This document shows positions 53,710 through 63,233 of a stretch of 64,000 nucleotides of DNA, in pieces. Position numbers and translations under genes: made by a program. Origin of the DNA: Carpediemonas membranifera (taxonomy: Eukaryota > Fornicata); assembly GCA_019828565.1 (NCBI GenBank), contig JAHDYR010000005.1, positions 124,001 to 188,000 on the forward strand, read 5' to 3'. The notes beneath the pieces are model-generated. The model was not told the origin of the DNA. It worked only from the letters and a program-made list of their open reading frames with translations, and ran no database searches. Position 1 is the stretch's first letter. Each line of letters starts with the position of its first letter.

Positions 53710-55130
53710 TGTAGACCTTCGGGTCGATTAGTTTTATCCAATTTTGTGTCCCGGGTCAAACCCTATAAATCCTCTCTCTCCTCTCATCGCTACAGTAATT
53801 ACTGGTACCTAGTAAGATGAATCAGCTCCAGTCAATTGACCTGTTTATGGCCCCCTTCCTCACCAAGACTACTCAGAAAGAGTGGGAGGAATTCCGCGAG
53901 AACTATTACGCGTACCGTGCCAAAGGCGGTGCTATTCCTATTAAGCACTTGATTGGCCGTACGGTATGGCAAATCTTCGCTCTCCGTGACCCCGCTCTCA
54001 AAGAATCCCTTCCTGCATACTGTGAAAGTCGGTAGATAATCTACGATTTTTTCTAGATAATCTAGGGCCTAAAAACCCTAGATTATCTATGGTTGCAAGA
54101 AAAAATGAACTCGACGATGAGCCGGAGCTGGATCTTCAAAGTGGTATGGTAGTACTTGGCTATACCTAAGCAATACGCATGCGCAGTATCAAACTTTAAA
54201 TCCTGCTAGAAAAAAGTAACATAGGGACAAATTGGAATTGAGAGTTGAGACTCAAAAAACGGGCAGGGGGGAGGAAATGGTCCATAGGTACGCCTTATGG
54301 GTCGCTTCCTCCCCTCTGCCCCTTTTTTAATCGCAAAATCGATTTGCCGGATTTGACACACGTTTGATGTGATCAAAATGGATTTGATAGACATGGGTCC
54401 AGATCATGCAGTTGGCCATCCTGAAGCGCTAGGGCGGCCTGCAGACCGCAGCAATGCCTCTGCTGAATGCCCTTCATGCCTGACGGACAGGACGCGCGTT
54501 GACTATAAAGGACTGCATGTTTCGGCATCAGAAGAAGGTGTGGAATACAACGGAGTCATCACCGAACCGCTCCGACCAAGTCGGTTATTAGGACATCGCG
54601 TTCAGACGCCCTCTGCAATTACCAAGTCAATAGATGGGAGTCGACCTGATCAGCACGTCATTTGGGGCCTCAGGTGACACTATAGCTGAGTTTGGCTGGG
54701 CGCTGCTGCGGCCATGGGCCGCTAGCGCGCTGATTGGCTCGTTTCTCCTCGTATAGCTGCCGTAGAGGTCTGATCTGAGCCTCGTTATAATAGTCTGCCC
54801 GAGTAGAGTCCAGCCATACCATAAATGTCCCCCAATCTCCCCCTCCCGGTCGCTCATACCTCCAAAATGGCCTATATTCCCTGTAGGGAGATTAATAAGG
54901 GCGGATTTCCCATAAGTCGTGGCATAGAGGGAAGAGACTTTGTACACAGCCTCCTGATCGTGGGTTCAATTTTCACCGGGAGCAATATGCTCTTTTTGGC
55001 AGACAACGCCGCTCCGAGCTCTATCGCGCCCAGCGGTGCCTGCAGCGGCCAGAACAGAGCTAGAATTCGGGTGATTTTTAATCTCGATCGAAATGCTGCT
55101 GAAGCACGCTCTAGAGGAACTGAAGCGCTC
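53658..55130 (+). repeat. 1,473-bp duplicated module, copy 2
   Basis: Same length as copy 1. The hairpin after the gag fragment is perfect here: a 14-bp stem TAGATAATCTAGGG with an eight-base loop near 54055-54090. It continues into the recombinase-like frame, so it is the more complete copy. Confidence 0.9.
53817..54035 (+). pseudogene. Truncated Gypsy gag, copy 2
   Basis: Protein identical to the fragment at 30680-30898, with the CAGTAATTACTG palindrome at 53793-53804. Confidence 0.7.
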
Positions 55131-55751
55131 TACGAAGGAGCAATACAAGCAGACATATCAAAAACTGTGCGTTTACCTTGAGTGCGACGATGAGGATGCT
55201 GATGTTGTTATTTGCACAGAGATCCGACAAAATAGTGACGTATTCGAACAGTTTCTGGACTCTCTGTCCTTCTGTTGCCGTTTTGGACGGTACAAGTCCA
55301 TCTCGATGCCTCAACAGGCTCTCGTTCGCCTTCTTCGCACTGCTGGTGCCGAAACCGACCTAATTTGCAGGATAAGGACTCACACGCTTCCGGCACGCCA
55401 GGTGCTGACTGAGGAAGAGTACGACAAGCTCACGGGTGCTCTGAAGTACGACATTGCCGAGTCCCACCGTCAGCTCGCCCTAGTCGTTGCTCTCTGCCGG
55501 CTGGGATCGTATGTCGCAGACCTACGTGACTTAGACCCGCGCTACAGGAGTTGATGCAAGAGGCTGTCGTGGATCACCCTGCCTTTGAGACCCTTATCTG
55601 GATGTCCAAGGACCTTGATTCGCTCTGGGGTAGTCCCCCCATGACAGTCAGGCACGCGAACCGTATCCTGCACGAAGCGGGGATGCAGAGTCTGAAAAGA
55701 CCCATCTCCCTGTCCGATCTGGATACCCCTGACGACAGATGGAATGACTGA
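55093..55751 (+). pseudogene. Possible tyrosine recombinase, broken
   Basis: Starts at ATG 55093 inside the module. The first 100 residues are helical, like a core-binding domain (LKRSTKEQYKQTYQKLCVYL). Then QVLTEEEYDKLTGALKYD and LALVVALCRLGSYVADLRDL resemble the start of an integrase catalytic domain, although the usual Arg in the GLR motif is Ser here. The frame shifts near 55530, and the rest (MQEAVVDHPAFETLIWMSKD to 55751) ends without the HxxR or Tyr motifs. It may be a decayed integrase or something else; the call is tentative. Confidence 0.3.
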
Positions 55752-55783
55752 AGCTGTAAACATATCCATTGACTCTGAATCTT

Positions 55784-56714
55784 TTATTTCTCCATCTGCG
55801 AGTTAAGCCAGGCCACTGCCTTTCCCGTCAAATATACCTTACGTGTGTCGTGCGCCTTCTTTGTTGCTCTTGCGGCTGAAGCATCAACAGTGGCCTGCTT
55901 CAACAAATCTCGGCAGCTAGACTTCGGCGTCTTGGTGCCACGTCGCGTGCAGGCCCACTCTCTATCGTCCACGGACCCACCGCACACAACGCATGACCCT
56001 GCTAATACGATCGGTGGCTTTCTCCTTCAGCTTCTGTCGAAGCAGATCGCACATCGCGGTCTTGACGACGCGTCGAGATAATTCATCCGTGCGCAGGGTA
56101 CTAACAGGCTCAACCAAGAGCTCTGTCTGAGTAGACGCCTCCTCTAGGTCTCGCACAGTCTGAGTCTCTGCATGCTCACCCTGTGGCGAAAACTGCTGGC
56201 ATTTTCCCACCATCCTCGGCTTATCAGGATCAGGACCCAGCGCAGTCATGTAAACAGGTACCTCAACCCGCTTCTCGACTATCTTGACAGGCTGGGAGCC
56301 CCTGCGGGAAGGGGCTTGCGGGTGAACTCGCGTCCTGGTCGGCCCCCCGTTCGCCTCGTTGTGCAGAGCCTCCATGAAGGCATTGAAGCCGTCATCACGG
56401 CCCACCTTCTGCGTCACAAACGACATGACGCATGTGACCGACATCTCAAAGGATGCAAAATCGGCAGCACTGGAAACATCGCGATTGTGGCAGATTGAGT
56501 TTCGAGCTGCCAACAGCTCGCGTATATGTCTCTTATCAGCGTGGTGAAGATCAGGAACACGATGTAGGATCGCTTGCAAAAGCATAGCCGGATCCATCTC
56601 GCCACCGTCACCACGGTACCTCGCGATGTACTCCTGCAGCTTCGGAATCATCCTCAGTAGCGCTTCAAACATCATGCTGGCGTATCCTGCTGAATCCTTC
56701 GCCCCAGAGCTCAT
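55784..56714 (-). CDS. Unrecognised protein with C-terminal zinc-ribbon-like end in another frame
   Basis: The first frame (56714-55962) gives 250 residues: helices (MLLQAILHRVPDLHHADKR) and a middle part with VEVPVYMTALGPDPDKPR. An overlapping frame (to 55784) reads SCVVCGGSVDDREWACTRRG and TPKSSCRDLLK, a CxxC...C...C arrangement typical of a small zinc-binding end, with coding character. A shift of one base between about 56020 and 56000 would join them into about 315 residues. No intron with the right ends fits, so a sequence error or decay is more likely. Confidence 0.5.
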
Positions 56715-56974
56715 ATCGGTTTCTTCAGAACGAAATTCTAAAGAAATGTTCGGTGGTAAGTGAGATCACTGCGCGTCTAGAGACAGCAGAAACGTAACCT
56801 ACAGCCCATATTGATGTGGGCTGGGCGTTGCTTCAACTGATAAATGCCACATTTCTCTGTTTACATGGTAAGGTAACACGTGAGTGCTTTGTACTGGCAT
56901 ACTTAAAGGCAAGGTAAGGTTGGCGGACGTAGTATCACCCGTGGCGCTTGACTATCACTCAATCAGACAGATAT

Positions 56975-57630
56975 TTATTTCTTCGTGGATACCTTGTCGA
57001 AGAACTGCAATGCCAAGGTCAACTTGCCTTCCTTCGTCATCTCTTTGTCGGTCAGCAGTGTCTCGAAGTCAGCGACAACGAGAGGCCGGCAAGCAAAGGG
57101 GTCAGCCCAATAGTCATCTTCGTAGGCGACCGAGAGGAACTCAAACGGACGAATGTCAACGCTTGCTTCATATACAATGACAGGCAAGACTGCATCCTCC
57201 ACACAAACATGGCACAGAAGAGCACTGACATTGTGGTACTAAATAATTGGGGGAGAGGCATGTTACAAACAGCAGAGTTGTCGTTCACCGTGTGGACTCC
57301 AAGCTTGCCCATCAGTGAAGACGCATCCATAGCGAACTTCGTCGTGCCAACGCGAGTGCAGTACGTGGGGTCATCCGGCTGGAAGTCGATCAGTCGGCCG
57401 CAGTACAGGCCGATGATGCTCTTCGCAGGGATTTCGGCACGAGACGCGATGCCCTTGCCAGCGGTGCCTCCATATAGCGTGCGCTGATCAGTCATGTACA
57501 GCTGTACGCTCTTGGAGACACCGTTGGCCGATATCGTGATGTCCCGGTCCAGGAACGAGCTACCCTCCTGCTTCCAGTCAATATCCTTCAAGTCTGCCGG
57601 TATTTTTGTCAAACAGCAGCTCATAGTCAT
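56975..57630 (-). CDS. SET-domain protein (one intron)
   Basis: Exons 57630-57271 and 57238-56975 join across a 32-nt intron to give 207 residues. SET-domain landmarks in order: GKGIASRAEIPAKSIIGLYC at the start of the domain, YCTRVGTTKFAMDAS, VNDNSAYHNVSALL at the splice (where the usual NHSCxPN segment lies), and SVAYEDDYW at the end, matching the ELxYDYGxxYW consensus. SET proteins methylate lysines on histones or other proteins. The central NH pair is not canonical, so activity is uncertain. The protein is small, with no pre-SET or post-SET cysteine clusters. Confidence 0.75.
57239..57270 (-). other. 32-nt intron in the SET gene
   Basis: On the minus strand it begins GTTTGT and ends AATTATTTAG. 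Its removal joins the two halves of the SET domain in frame (624 nt total). Confidence 0.8.
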
Positions 57631-57814
57631 GACGAGACATGCTAGAACCCTCCGAGGGGATTACGATCGTTTCTTCCGACATCGTTCTCAGAATTCGACC
57701 CGTTTATAAATCAATAATAAGCAAGCTAAGCTGCAGCTCAGGCACCCTCCATGCGCTCGTTCCCTGGCATCTTGGCCCGCGGCCTCTTCAGCGGCGTTTC
57801 GGCCCCTCTCGTAA

Positions 57815-58195
57815 ATCGAGAGGTCTTCTTGATGTTGTTACTGTCTCTGTGCTCCCATTGCTTGCCAGTCTCATTGTAGTGTTAAGTTAGTGCCAAATGG
57901 TCTTTATTGCTGTTCGCTCGCATTAATACGGAAGAGAAAGAATGATGATGTTGATTAGCTTGCGGGGAAAGGCATTACCAAGCATTTGACGCGCACAACC
58001 TGCTTAATACTGCATAAAAGCATCGCTGATCGCTTTCTCTTCTGTTCTTCAACGCCCAAGGAGCGGCTTCCAGGTCGGCAACGGTTGCCGACCTGGACCC
58101 GTGCAGTTTATGCTTTTTCGGCCAACCGACGAAGTCAAGCTTGGCCAAGACACATACTGTGTACAAGGACCCTGGCAGGCTAGTTACGCCGCTCA
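57815..58195. repeat. R repeat, copy R1 (diverged left half)
   Basis: The left half is diverged from the other copies. From TTTGACGCGCACAACC (57985) onward it is nearly identical to R2-R4. It contains the perfect hairpin CCAGGTCGGCAA/TTGCCGACCTGG (58070-58096) and GTGCAGTTTATGC (58101). Confidence 0.8.
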
Positions 58196-58227
58196 GCCTC
58201 TGCATCCAGTTGATAATCACTCGCCAT

Positions 58228-58785
58228 TTACTTCTGGTGCTTTTCCTGCTCTCTCTTCTCCATCACGTCGTCATACTCGGCCCTCGTCAGCCTCACAGTT
58301 GTCATCCCGGCATCACGGATGTGCTCAAAGGCCTCAACGGGCAGCTTCGGCATCCCGTCCTCGCTGTCGCTGCTGCTGCCCAAGTCTGACTCGCTCTCGT
58401 GATAGCGGAAAAGGCGAATGCGTCTGCTGGGCTCCCTGGTCTTCATAGAGTCATAGAGCGGAGCGAGCCCACTTCCATTGGTCCCGCTACGGACACCCTC
58501 ATCGGTATCTCTCTCAGACATATCACACTCAACCTGTTGTGACTGAAGAAATGACAGGTTGTCGACGAGGCTATCCTCGGCATCGCTGTCTGAACTCTCC
58601 TCATCCTCCCACTCTCCTTCCAGCATCTCCAACCCGGCCTCATCGTCAAACTCGCCCTCCACTGCGGTCTCCGGCATCTCTGCCTCGCCAGCTGTCTCGT
58701 CAAACAGCGCCTCATCGTCAGACTCACCCTCCCCCGTGTCGCCCCCCTCGGGCTTACGCTGGTCGTGGAGCTGGACCATCCTCAT
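58228..58785 (-). CDS. Acidic protein, copy B
   Basis: 185 residues, MRMVQLHDQRKPEGG start. Nearly identical to copy C. It differs in MKTREPSRRIRLFRY (copy C: MKTRVPSRRIRLRRY). The 3' end faces the R1 hairpin 130 bp away. Confidence 0.65.
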   Translation of the reverse strand: MRMVQLHDQRKPEGGDTGEGESDDEALFDETAGEAEMPETAVEGEFDDEAGLEMLEGEWEDEESSDSDAEDSLVDNLSFLQSQQVECDMSERDTDEGVRSGTNGSGLAPLYDSMKTREPSRRIRLFRYHESESDLGSSSDSEDGMPKLPVEAFEHIRDAGMTTVRLTRAEYDDVMEKREQEKHQK

Positions 58786-58888
58786 CCTGAGCTTTTTGTA
58801 AAGCCACCAGGTCGGCAGAGCTTAAGGTAATCCTGGCGCCCTCATCCTGGCGCCTCATCCCTGGCGCCGTCATCCCTGGCGTCCTCTC

Positions 58889-59292
58889 CCTCATAAATCT
58901 GAATCATCTTCTTGTCTTGCTCCCGATGTTGTCATTGCTGTTTTCGTGTCCACAAGCATTCCAGTCTCATTATAATGTTTATTCAGTACCAAATCATCCT
59001 TTAGTGACGGGCATTCTCCTCTGCATTGCCGAGAAAAAGAGTTGATGTTGATTAGATGGTGACGAATGCATTACCGGACATTTGACGCGCACAACCTGCT
59101 TAATACTGCATAAAAGCATCGCTGATCGCTTTCTCTTCTGTTCTTCAACGCCCAAGGAGCGGCTTCCAGGTCGGCAACGGTTGCCGACCTGGACCCGTGC
59201 AGTTTATGCTTTTTCGGCCAACCGACGAAGTCAAGCTTGGCCAAGACACATACTGTGTACACGGACCCTGGCAGGCTAGTTACGCTGCTCAG
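58889..59292. repeat. R repeat, copy R2
   Basis: About 400 bp, nearly identical to R3. Starts CTCATAAATCTGAATC after a short GGCGCC minisatellite remnant; carries the hairpin and GTGCAGTTTATGC (59197). Confidence 0.85.
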
Positions 59293-59295
59293 ACT

Positions 59296-60207
59296 ATGTC
59301 TAGAGACGTTCGGCTGGGCTCTGCACGGATGGAAATGAACACTATCACGTCAAGCACCCAACAGCAAGAGACAACGGCTTTTAAGGAAGCTTTTGAGCTC
59401 TTTATGGACAAGTACTCGCTATTCACAATCAGTAGGCTTAACGAGGGCGAGAATAACGGTAACACAGCCAAAATCAGGGCCGATGTCCGCAGCTCGTTCT
59501 TTTCCGCTTGGCTATGCACTCAGTGTGGCAGTAAGTGGATGATGGAGAGAACGAACAGCCTTCTTGTGTCGTTCTCGGGCTCTGTGGCAGTCGACATTCA
59601 GACGACAGTCTTCGCAGGTTTCGGTGCTGGTGATCCGTCGTCAATGTCGATCGACACCACCCTCGCACTGCTCAAAGACGTGCAGGACTTGGTTGTTTGG
59701 TGTGACATTGCTGCTAAGGTGAGGCGCATGAGACTACCGAGCGACAAGGTCAGGAAGGCGTGCATTACCATCGCACCGACGAGTGTGGCCAAGAGGGCTT
59801 ACGCAATCGTCAGCCATCCTACTGCTTTCACGGTCTGGTGGGAGCACTATGCCCTTCGCAAGATTTCTCCTGAAGTCTTCAAGGACTTTATTGACTGGGC
59901 CAACTTTACGAGCACAGCCGATCTCGTCACTGGAGAGGTGACTGCTGTTCAGCTCACTGACACTGTGATGCACTATGCCATAGACTCTATCTCCAAGTTT
60001 GAGTCCGGCTATCACCTCACCAAGTGGGAGGAGCCGTGGGTGACCAGAACTTGGCAGAAACCGTGCGAGGCGACTGCAGACGCCAAACAAAACAATCTGG
60101 TCGAAAACAAAACTACTCGCAGCTGGTATTGTCCGCAGCCTTCGCCTCAGGCTCGAAAGCTGTTGGAGCAGTTTACCCGTAGCTCCTTTACTCGGTTTGG
60201 TAAGTAA
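59296..60207 (+). CDS. Orphan protein between R2 and its convergent neighbour
   Basis: 303 residues from ATG MSRDVRLGSARMEMN; an ATG at 59329 is also possible. The frame upstream is open only because of the R repeat. The protein is soluble and mixed alpha/beta (WLCTQCGSKWMMERTNSLLV, LLKDVQDLVVWCDIAAKVRR). It has no motif that I recognise. It ends 24 bp from the convergent gene on the minus strand. Confidence 0.65.
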   Translation: MSRDVRLGSARMEMNTITSSTQQQETTAFKEAFELFMDKYSLFTISRLNEGENNGNTAKIRADVRSSFFSAWLCTQCGSKWMMERTNSLLVSFSGSVAVDIQTTVFAGFGAGDPSSMSIDTTLALLKDVQDLVVWCDIAAKVRRMRLPSDKVRKACITIAPTSVAKRAYAIVSHPTAFTVWWEHYALRKISPEVFKDFIDWANFTSTADLVTGEVTAVQLTDTVMHYAIDSISKFESGYHLTKWEEPWVTRTWQKPCEATADAKQNNLVENKTTRSWYCPQPSPQARKLLEQFTRSSFTRFGK

Positions 60208-60231
60208 CACTGATAAATCAATGGATATAGT

Positions 60232-61506
60232 TTACTCGTCAGGCTCTTCGACCTGAGGAACTGCCCCAGTTGAGACAACTTCCTCATCAGCTGTTCCAAT
60301 CGCCTTATAAATGACAACTCTTCTGTCATCGCCCTCAAACTTCTTCTGGATGAGCGTGGTGAGGGACGAGTCATCCTCGGCAGGGGTGTCAAGCAAAAGA
60401 TTCTTCAGACCAACATCCATGACAACGTTGGTGTAAGCGATGGTGTCAGGCAGACAGTGGCTCGAGAGCAGGTCCCAGAAGAGATTGGGGAAGAGAATCA
60501 TGTATCTCACCACGAGAATATAGTGTCGCGTGACGGTCCCAGGGTCGATGAACAACATCGTTGCCATGGAGTCACAAATCGACTTGACCATGCCGGCGTA
60601 CGTCGCCCTGTAATTCCACACCTTCCGAGTTCCATCGATAAGTTCTCTGGTGGGTCGCATCAAGGCCTCGCTAACCCTAGCCTGCAGTACCTCCAGCTGC
60701 TCGGTCGGGACGATGCAGTCGTCGATGGCCACACCGTCATTCTCCAGCTCATTGTAGAGCTCCATCTGATATGCCACCCATGCGATGTTGCAGATGCGCT
60801 CGACACTCTGGACCCTCTCATTCCGAATGACCGACTTCAGGTCCGACTTGGATATAAACTTCAGCTCCCTGGCGCCGGCTGCCTCAAGCTTGGTGGAACT
60901 AGCCCACGAGCTTAGGAACTGCTCCACATCAATCTCACTGGTAAGGAAAGGAAGCTTGCGCTTCGGCGCCTTGGCGCGGGCAGTGGGAGTTATGGCGGAT
61001 GCGGATGCACCAGTGTCGGCGATGGCCACAGACGAGCTACCAACAGAGCCAGAAGAAGCTGACTCGGCGAGGGACATGGAAGGGACAGCCGAGCGGGTGC
61101 CAGAGCACGGGTCATCCGCTGAAAGCTGTCTGGCAGCAGAACCGGTGGGAGATGGGCCGGCGAGGGATGTAGCGGCGTCGCCAGCTGCGCGCCTGGCTGC
61201 GCGCAGGGCTCGGTCTGAAGGCTTGGCAGGATAATCGACTTGCTCTGCGCAATCGGCGGAGCGAACGCGCTTCTCAGCAGGTTGCGGAGCTGCCTTGCGC
61301 ACAATGGGCTCATCGCGTTCCTCGAACACGTTAGAGGCTGGAGCAAGCTCAAGAGCGGCGAGAAAGAGCTCCTCGGCACGTCCACGGGCGGAATCGTTGA
61401 AACGGTTGACAACGAGGACCGATTTCTCAGATAACTTGTCCCGTCGCATACGATAGGACGTACCAGTGAGGCAGTGAAGCTCCTGAAGCATGTAATTGCT
61501 TTCCAT
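60232..61506 (-). CDS. Orphan protein with disordered N-terminal half
   Basis: 424 residues. Residues about 60-190 are Ala/Ser/Pro/Arg-rich and likely disordered, with a KAPKRKLPF basic patch that could be a nuclear signal. The second half is helical and well structured (VEQFLSSWASSTKLEAAGAR, RVQSVERICNIAWVAYQMEL, YILVVRYMILFPNLFWDLL). No family recognised. The gene is intact. Confidence 0.65.
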   Translation of the reverse strand: MESNYMLQELHCLTGTSYRMRRDKLSEKSVLVVNRFNDSARGRAEELFLAALELAPASNVFEERDEPIVRKAAPQPAEKRVRSADCAEQVDYPAKPSDRALRAARRAAGDAATSLAGPSPTGSAARQLSADDPCSGTRSAVPSMSLAESASSGSVGSSSVAIADTGASASAITPTARAKAPKRKLPFLTSEIDVEQFLSSWASSTKLEAAGARELKFISKSDLKSVIRNERVQSVERICNIAWVAYQMELYNELENDGVAIDDCIVPTEQLEVLQARVSEALMRPTRELIDGTRKVWNYRATYAGMVKSICDSMATMLFIDPGTVTRHYILVVRYMILFPNLFWDLLSSHCLPDTIAYTNVVMDVGLKNLLLDTPAEDDSSLTTLIQKKFEGDDRRVVIYKAIGTADEEVVSTGAVPQVEEPDE

Positions 61507-61633
61507 GTCGATTCCAGCAATGCGCGAAGAACAAGAACCTTGGGAACAACCATGGGAGCACCAGACGTACTGTTTACGAAGGAAGATGGCGGGCCAGGGT
61601 CCCCGGTCGATTCACCATGGCCTCTTCAGCGTC

Positions 61634-62036
61634 CTCATAAATCTGAATCATCTTCTTGTCTTGCTCCCGATGTTGTCATTGCTGTTTTCGTGTCCACAAG
61701 CATTCCAGTCTCATTATAATGTTTATTCAGTACCAAATCATCCTTTAGTGACGGGCATTCTCCTCTGCATTGCCGAGAAAAAGAGTTGATGTTGATTAGA
61801 TGGTGACGAATGCATTACCGGACATTTGACGCGCACAACCTGCTTAATACTGCATAAAAGCATCGCTGATCGCTTTCTCTTCTGTTCTTCAACGCCCAAG
61901 GAGCGGCTTCCAGGTCGGCAACGGTTGCCGACCTGGACCCGTGCAGTTTATGCTTTTTCGGCCAACCGACGAAGTCAAGCTTGGCCAAGACACATACTGT
62001 GTACAAGGACCCTGGCAGGCTAGTTACGCCGCTCAG
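61634..62036. repeat. R repeat, copy R3
   Basis: Nearly identical to R2. Here it follows unrelated sequence directly at GCGTCCTCATAAATC, which marks the left boundary of the repeat. Confidence 0.85.
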
Positions 62037-62067
62037 CCTCTGCATCCAGTTGATAATCACTCGCCAT

Positions 62068-62625
62068 TTACTTCTGGTGCTTTTCCTGCTCTCTCTTCTC
62101 CATCACGTCGTCATACTCGGCCCTCGTCAGCCTCACAGTTGTCATCCCGGCATCACGGATGTGCTCAAAGGCCTCAACGGGCAGCTTCGGCATCCCGTCC
62201 TCGCTGTCGCTGCTGCTGCCCAAGTCTGACTCGCTCTCGTGATAGCGGCGAAGGCGAATGCGTCTGCTGGGCACCCTGGTCTTCATAGCGTCATAGAGCG
62301 GAGCGAGCCCACTTCCATTGGCCCCGCTACGGACACCCTCATCGGTATCTCTCTCAGACATATCACACTCAACCTGTTGTGACTGAAGAAATGACAGGTT
62401 GTCGACGAGGCTATCCTCGGCATCGCTGTCTGAACTCTCCTCATCCTCCCACTCTCCTTCCAGCATCTCCAACCCGGCCTCATCGTCAAACTCGCCCTCC
62501 ACTGCGGTCTCCGGCATCTCTGCCTCGCCAGCTGTCTCGTCAAACAGCGCCTCATCGTCAGACTCACCCTCCCCCGTGTCGCCCCCCTCGGGCTTACGCT
62601 GGTCGTGGAGCTGGACCATCCTCAT
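62068..62625 (-). CDS. Acidic protein, copy C
   Basis: 185 residues, nearly identical to copy B including flanks, so the B and C units (R repeat plus gene plus minisatellite remnant) are recent duplicates. Confidence 0.65.
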   Translation of the reverse strand: MRMVQLHDQRKPEGGDTGEGESDDEALFDETAGEAEMPETAVEGEFDDEAGLEMLEGEWEDEESSDSDAEDSLVDNLSFLQSQQVECDMSERDTDEGVRSGANGSGLAPLYDAMKTRVPSRRIRLRRYHESESDLGSSSDSEDGMPKLPVEAFEHIRDAGMTTVRLTRAEYDDVMEKREQEKHQK

Positions 62626-62728
62626 CCTGAGCTTTTTGTAAAGCCACCAGGTCGGCAGAGCTTAAGGTAATCCTGGCGCCCTCATCCTGGCGCCTCATCC
62701 CTGGCGCCGTCATCCCTGGCGTCCTCTC

Positions 62729-63050
62729 CCTCATAAATCTGAATCATCTTCTTGTCTTGCTCCCGATGTTGTCATTGCTGTTTTCGTGTCCACAAGCATT
62801 CCAGTCTCATTATAATGTTTATTCAGTACCAAATCATCCTTTAGTGACGGGCATTCTCATCTGCATTGCCGAGAAAAAGAGTTGATGTTGATTAGATGGT
62901 GACGAATGCATTACCGGACATTTGACGCGCACAACCTGCTTAATACTGCATAAAAGCATCGCTGATCGCTTTCTCTTCTGTTCTTCAACGCCCAAGGAGC
63001 GGCTTCCAGGTCGGCAACGGTTGCCGACCTGGACCCGTGCAGTTTATGCT
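62729..63050. repeat. R repeat, copy R4
   Basis: Ends exactly at GTGCAGTTTATGCT; beyond it the sequence (CGCAACCAAAG) is unrelated to the other R copies, which defines the motif as a breakpoint. Confidence 0.85.
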
Positions 63051-63233
63051 CGCAACCAAAGTTGGTCACAGTTTCAATGATACGTGTTAACAATGCAACA
63101 TAGACGGGTAAACACTGGTGTGAACTAATATATCCTCGCTAATTCACGTGACGTGAGTGATGTTGCACTTGTGACTATGAACAGACTCCTAGTTAATAGT
63201 ACCGATCAAATTACCGAATACTTCATGTCATAT

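Noticed and set aside
55500-55560. A 35- or 39-nt intron in the recombinase-like frame
   Set aside because: The candidates GTCGCA...CTACAG (35 nt) and GTATGT...CTACAG (39 nt) either lack the 5' end seen in other introns or do not restore the frame.
56000-56040. Intron to join the two frames of the 55784-56714 gene
   Set aside because: No GT...AG segment of suitable length gives the needed one-base shift.
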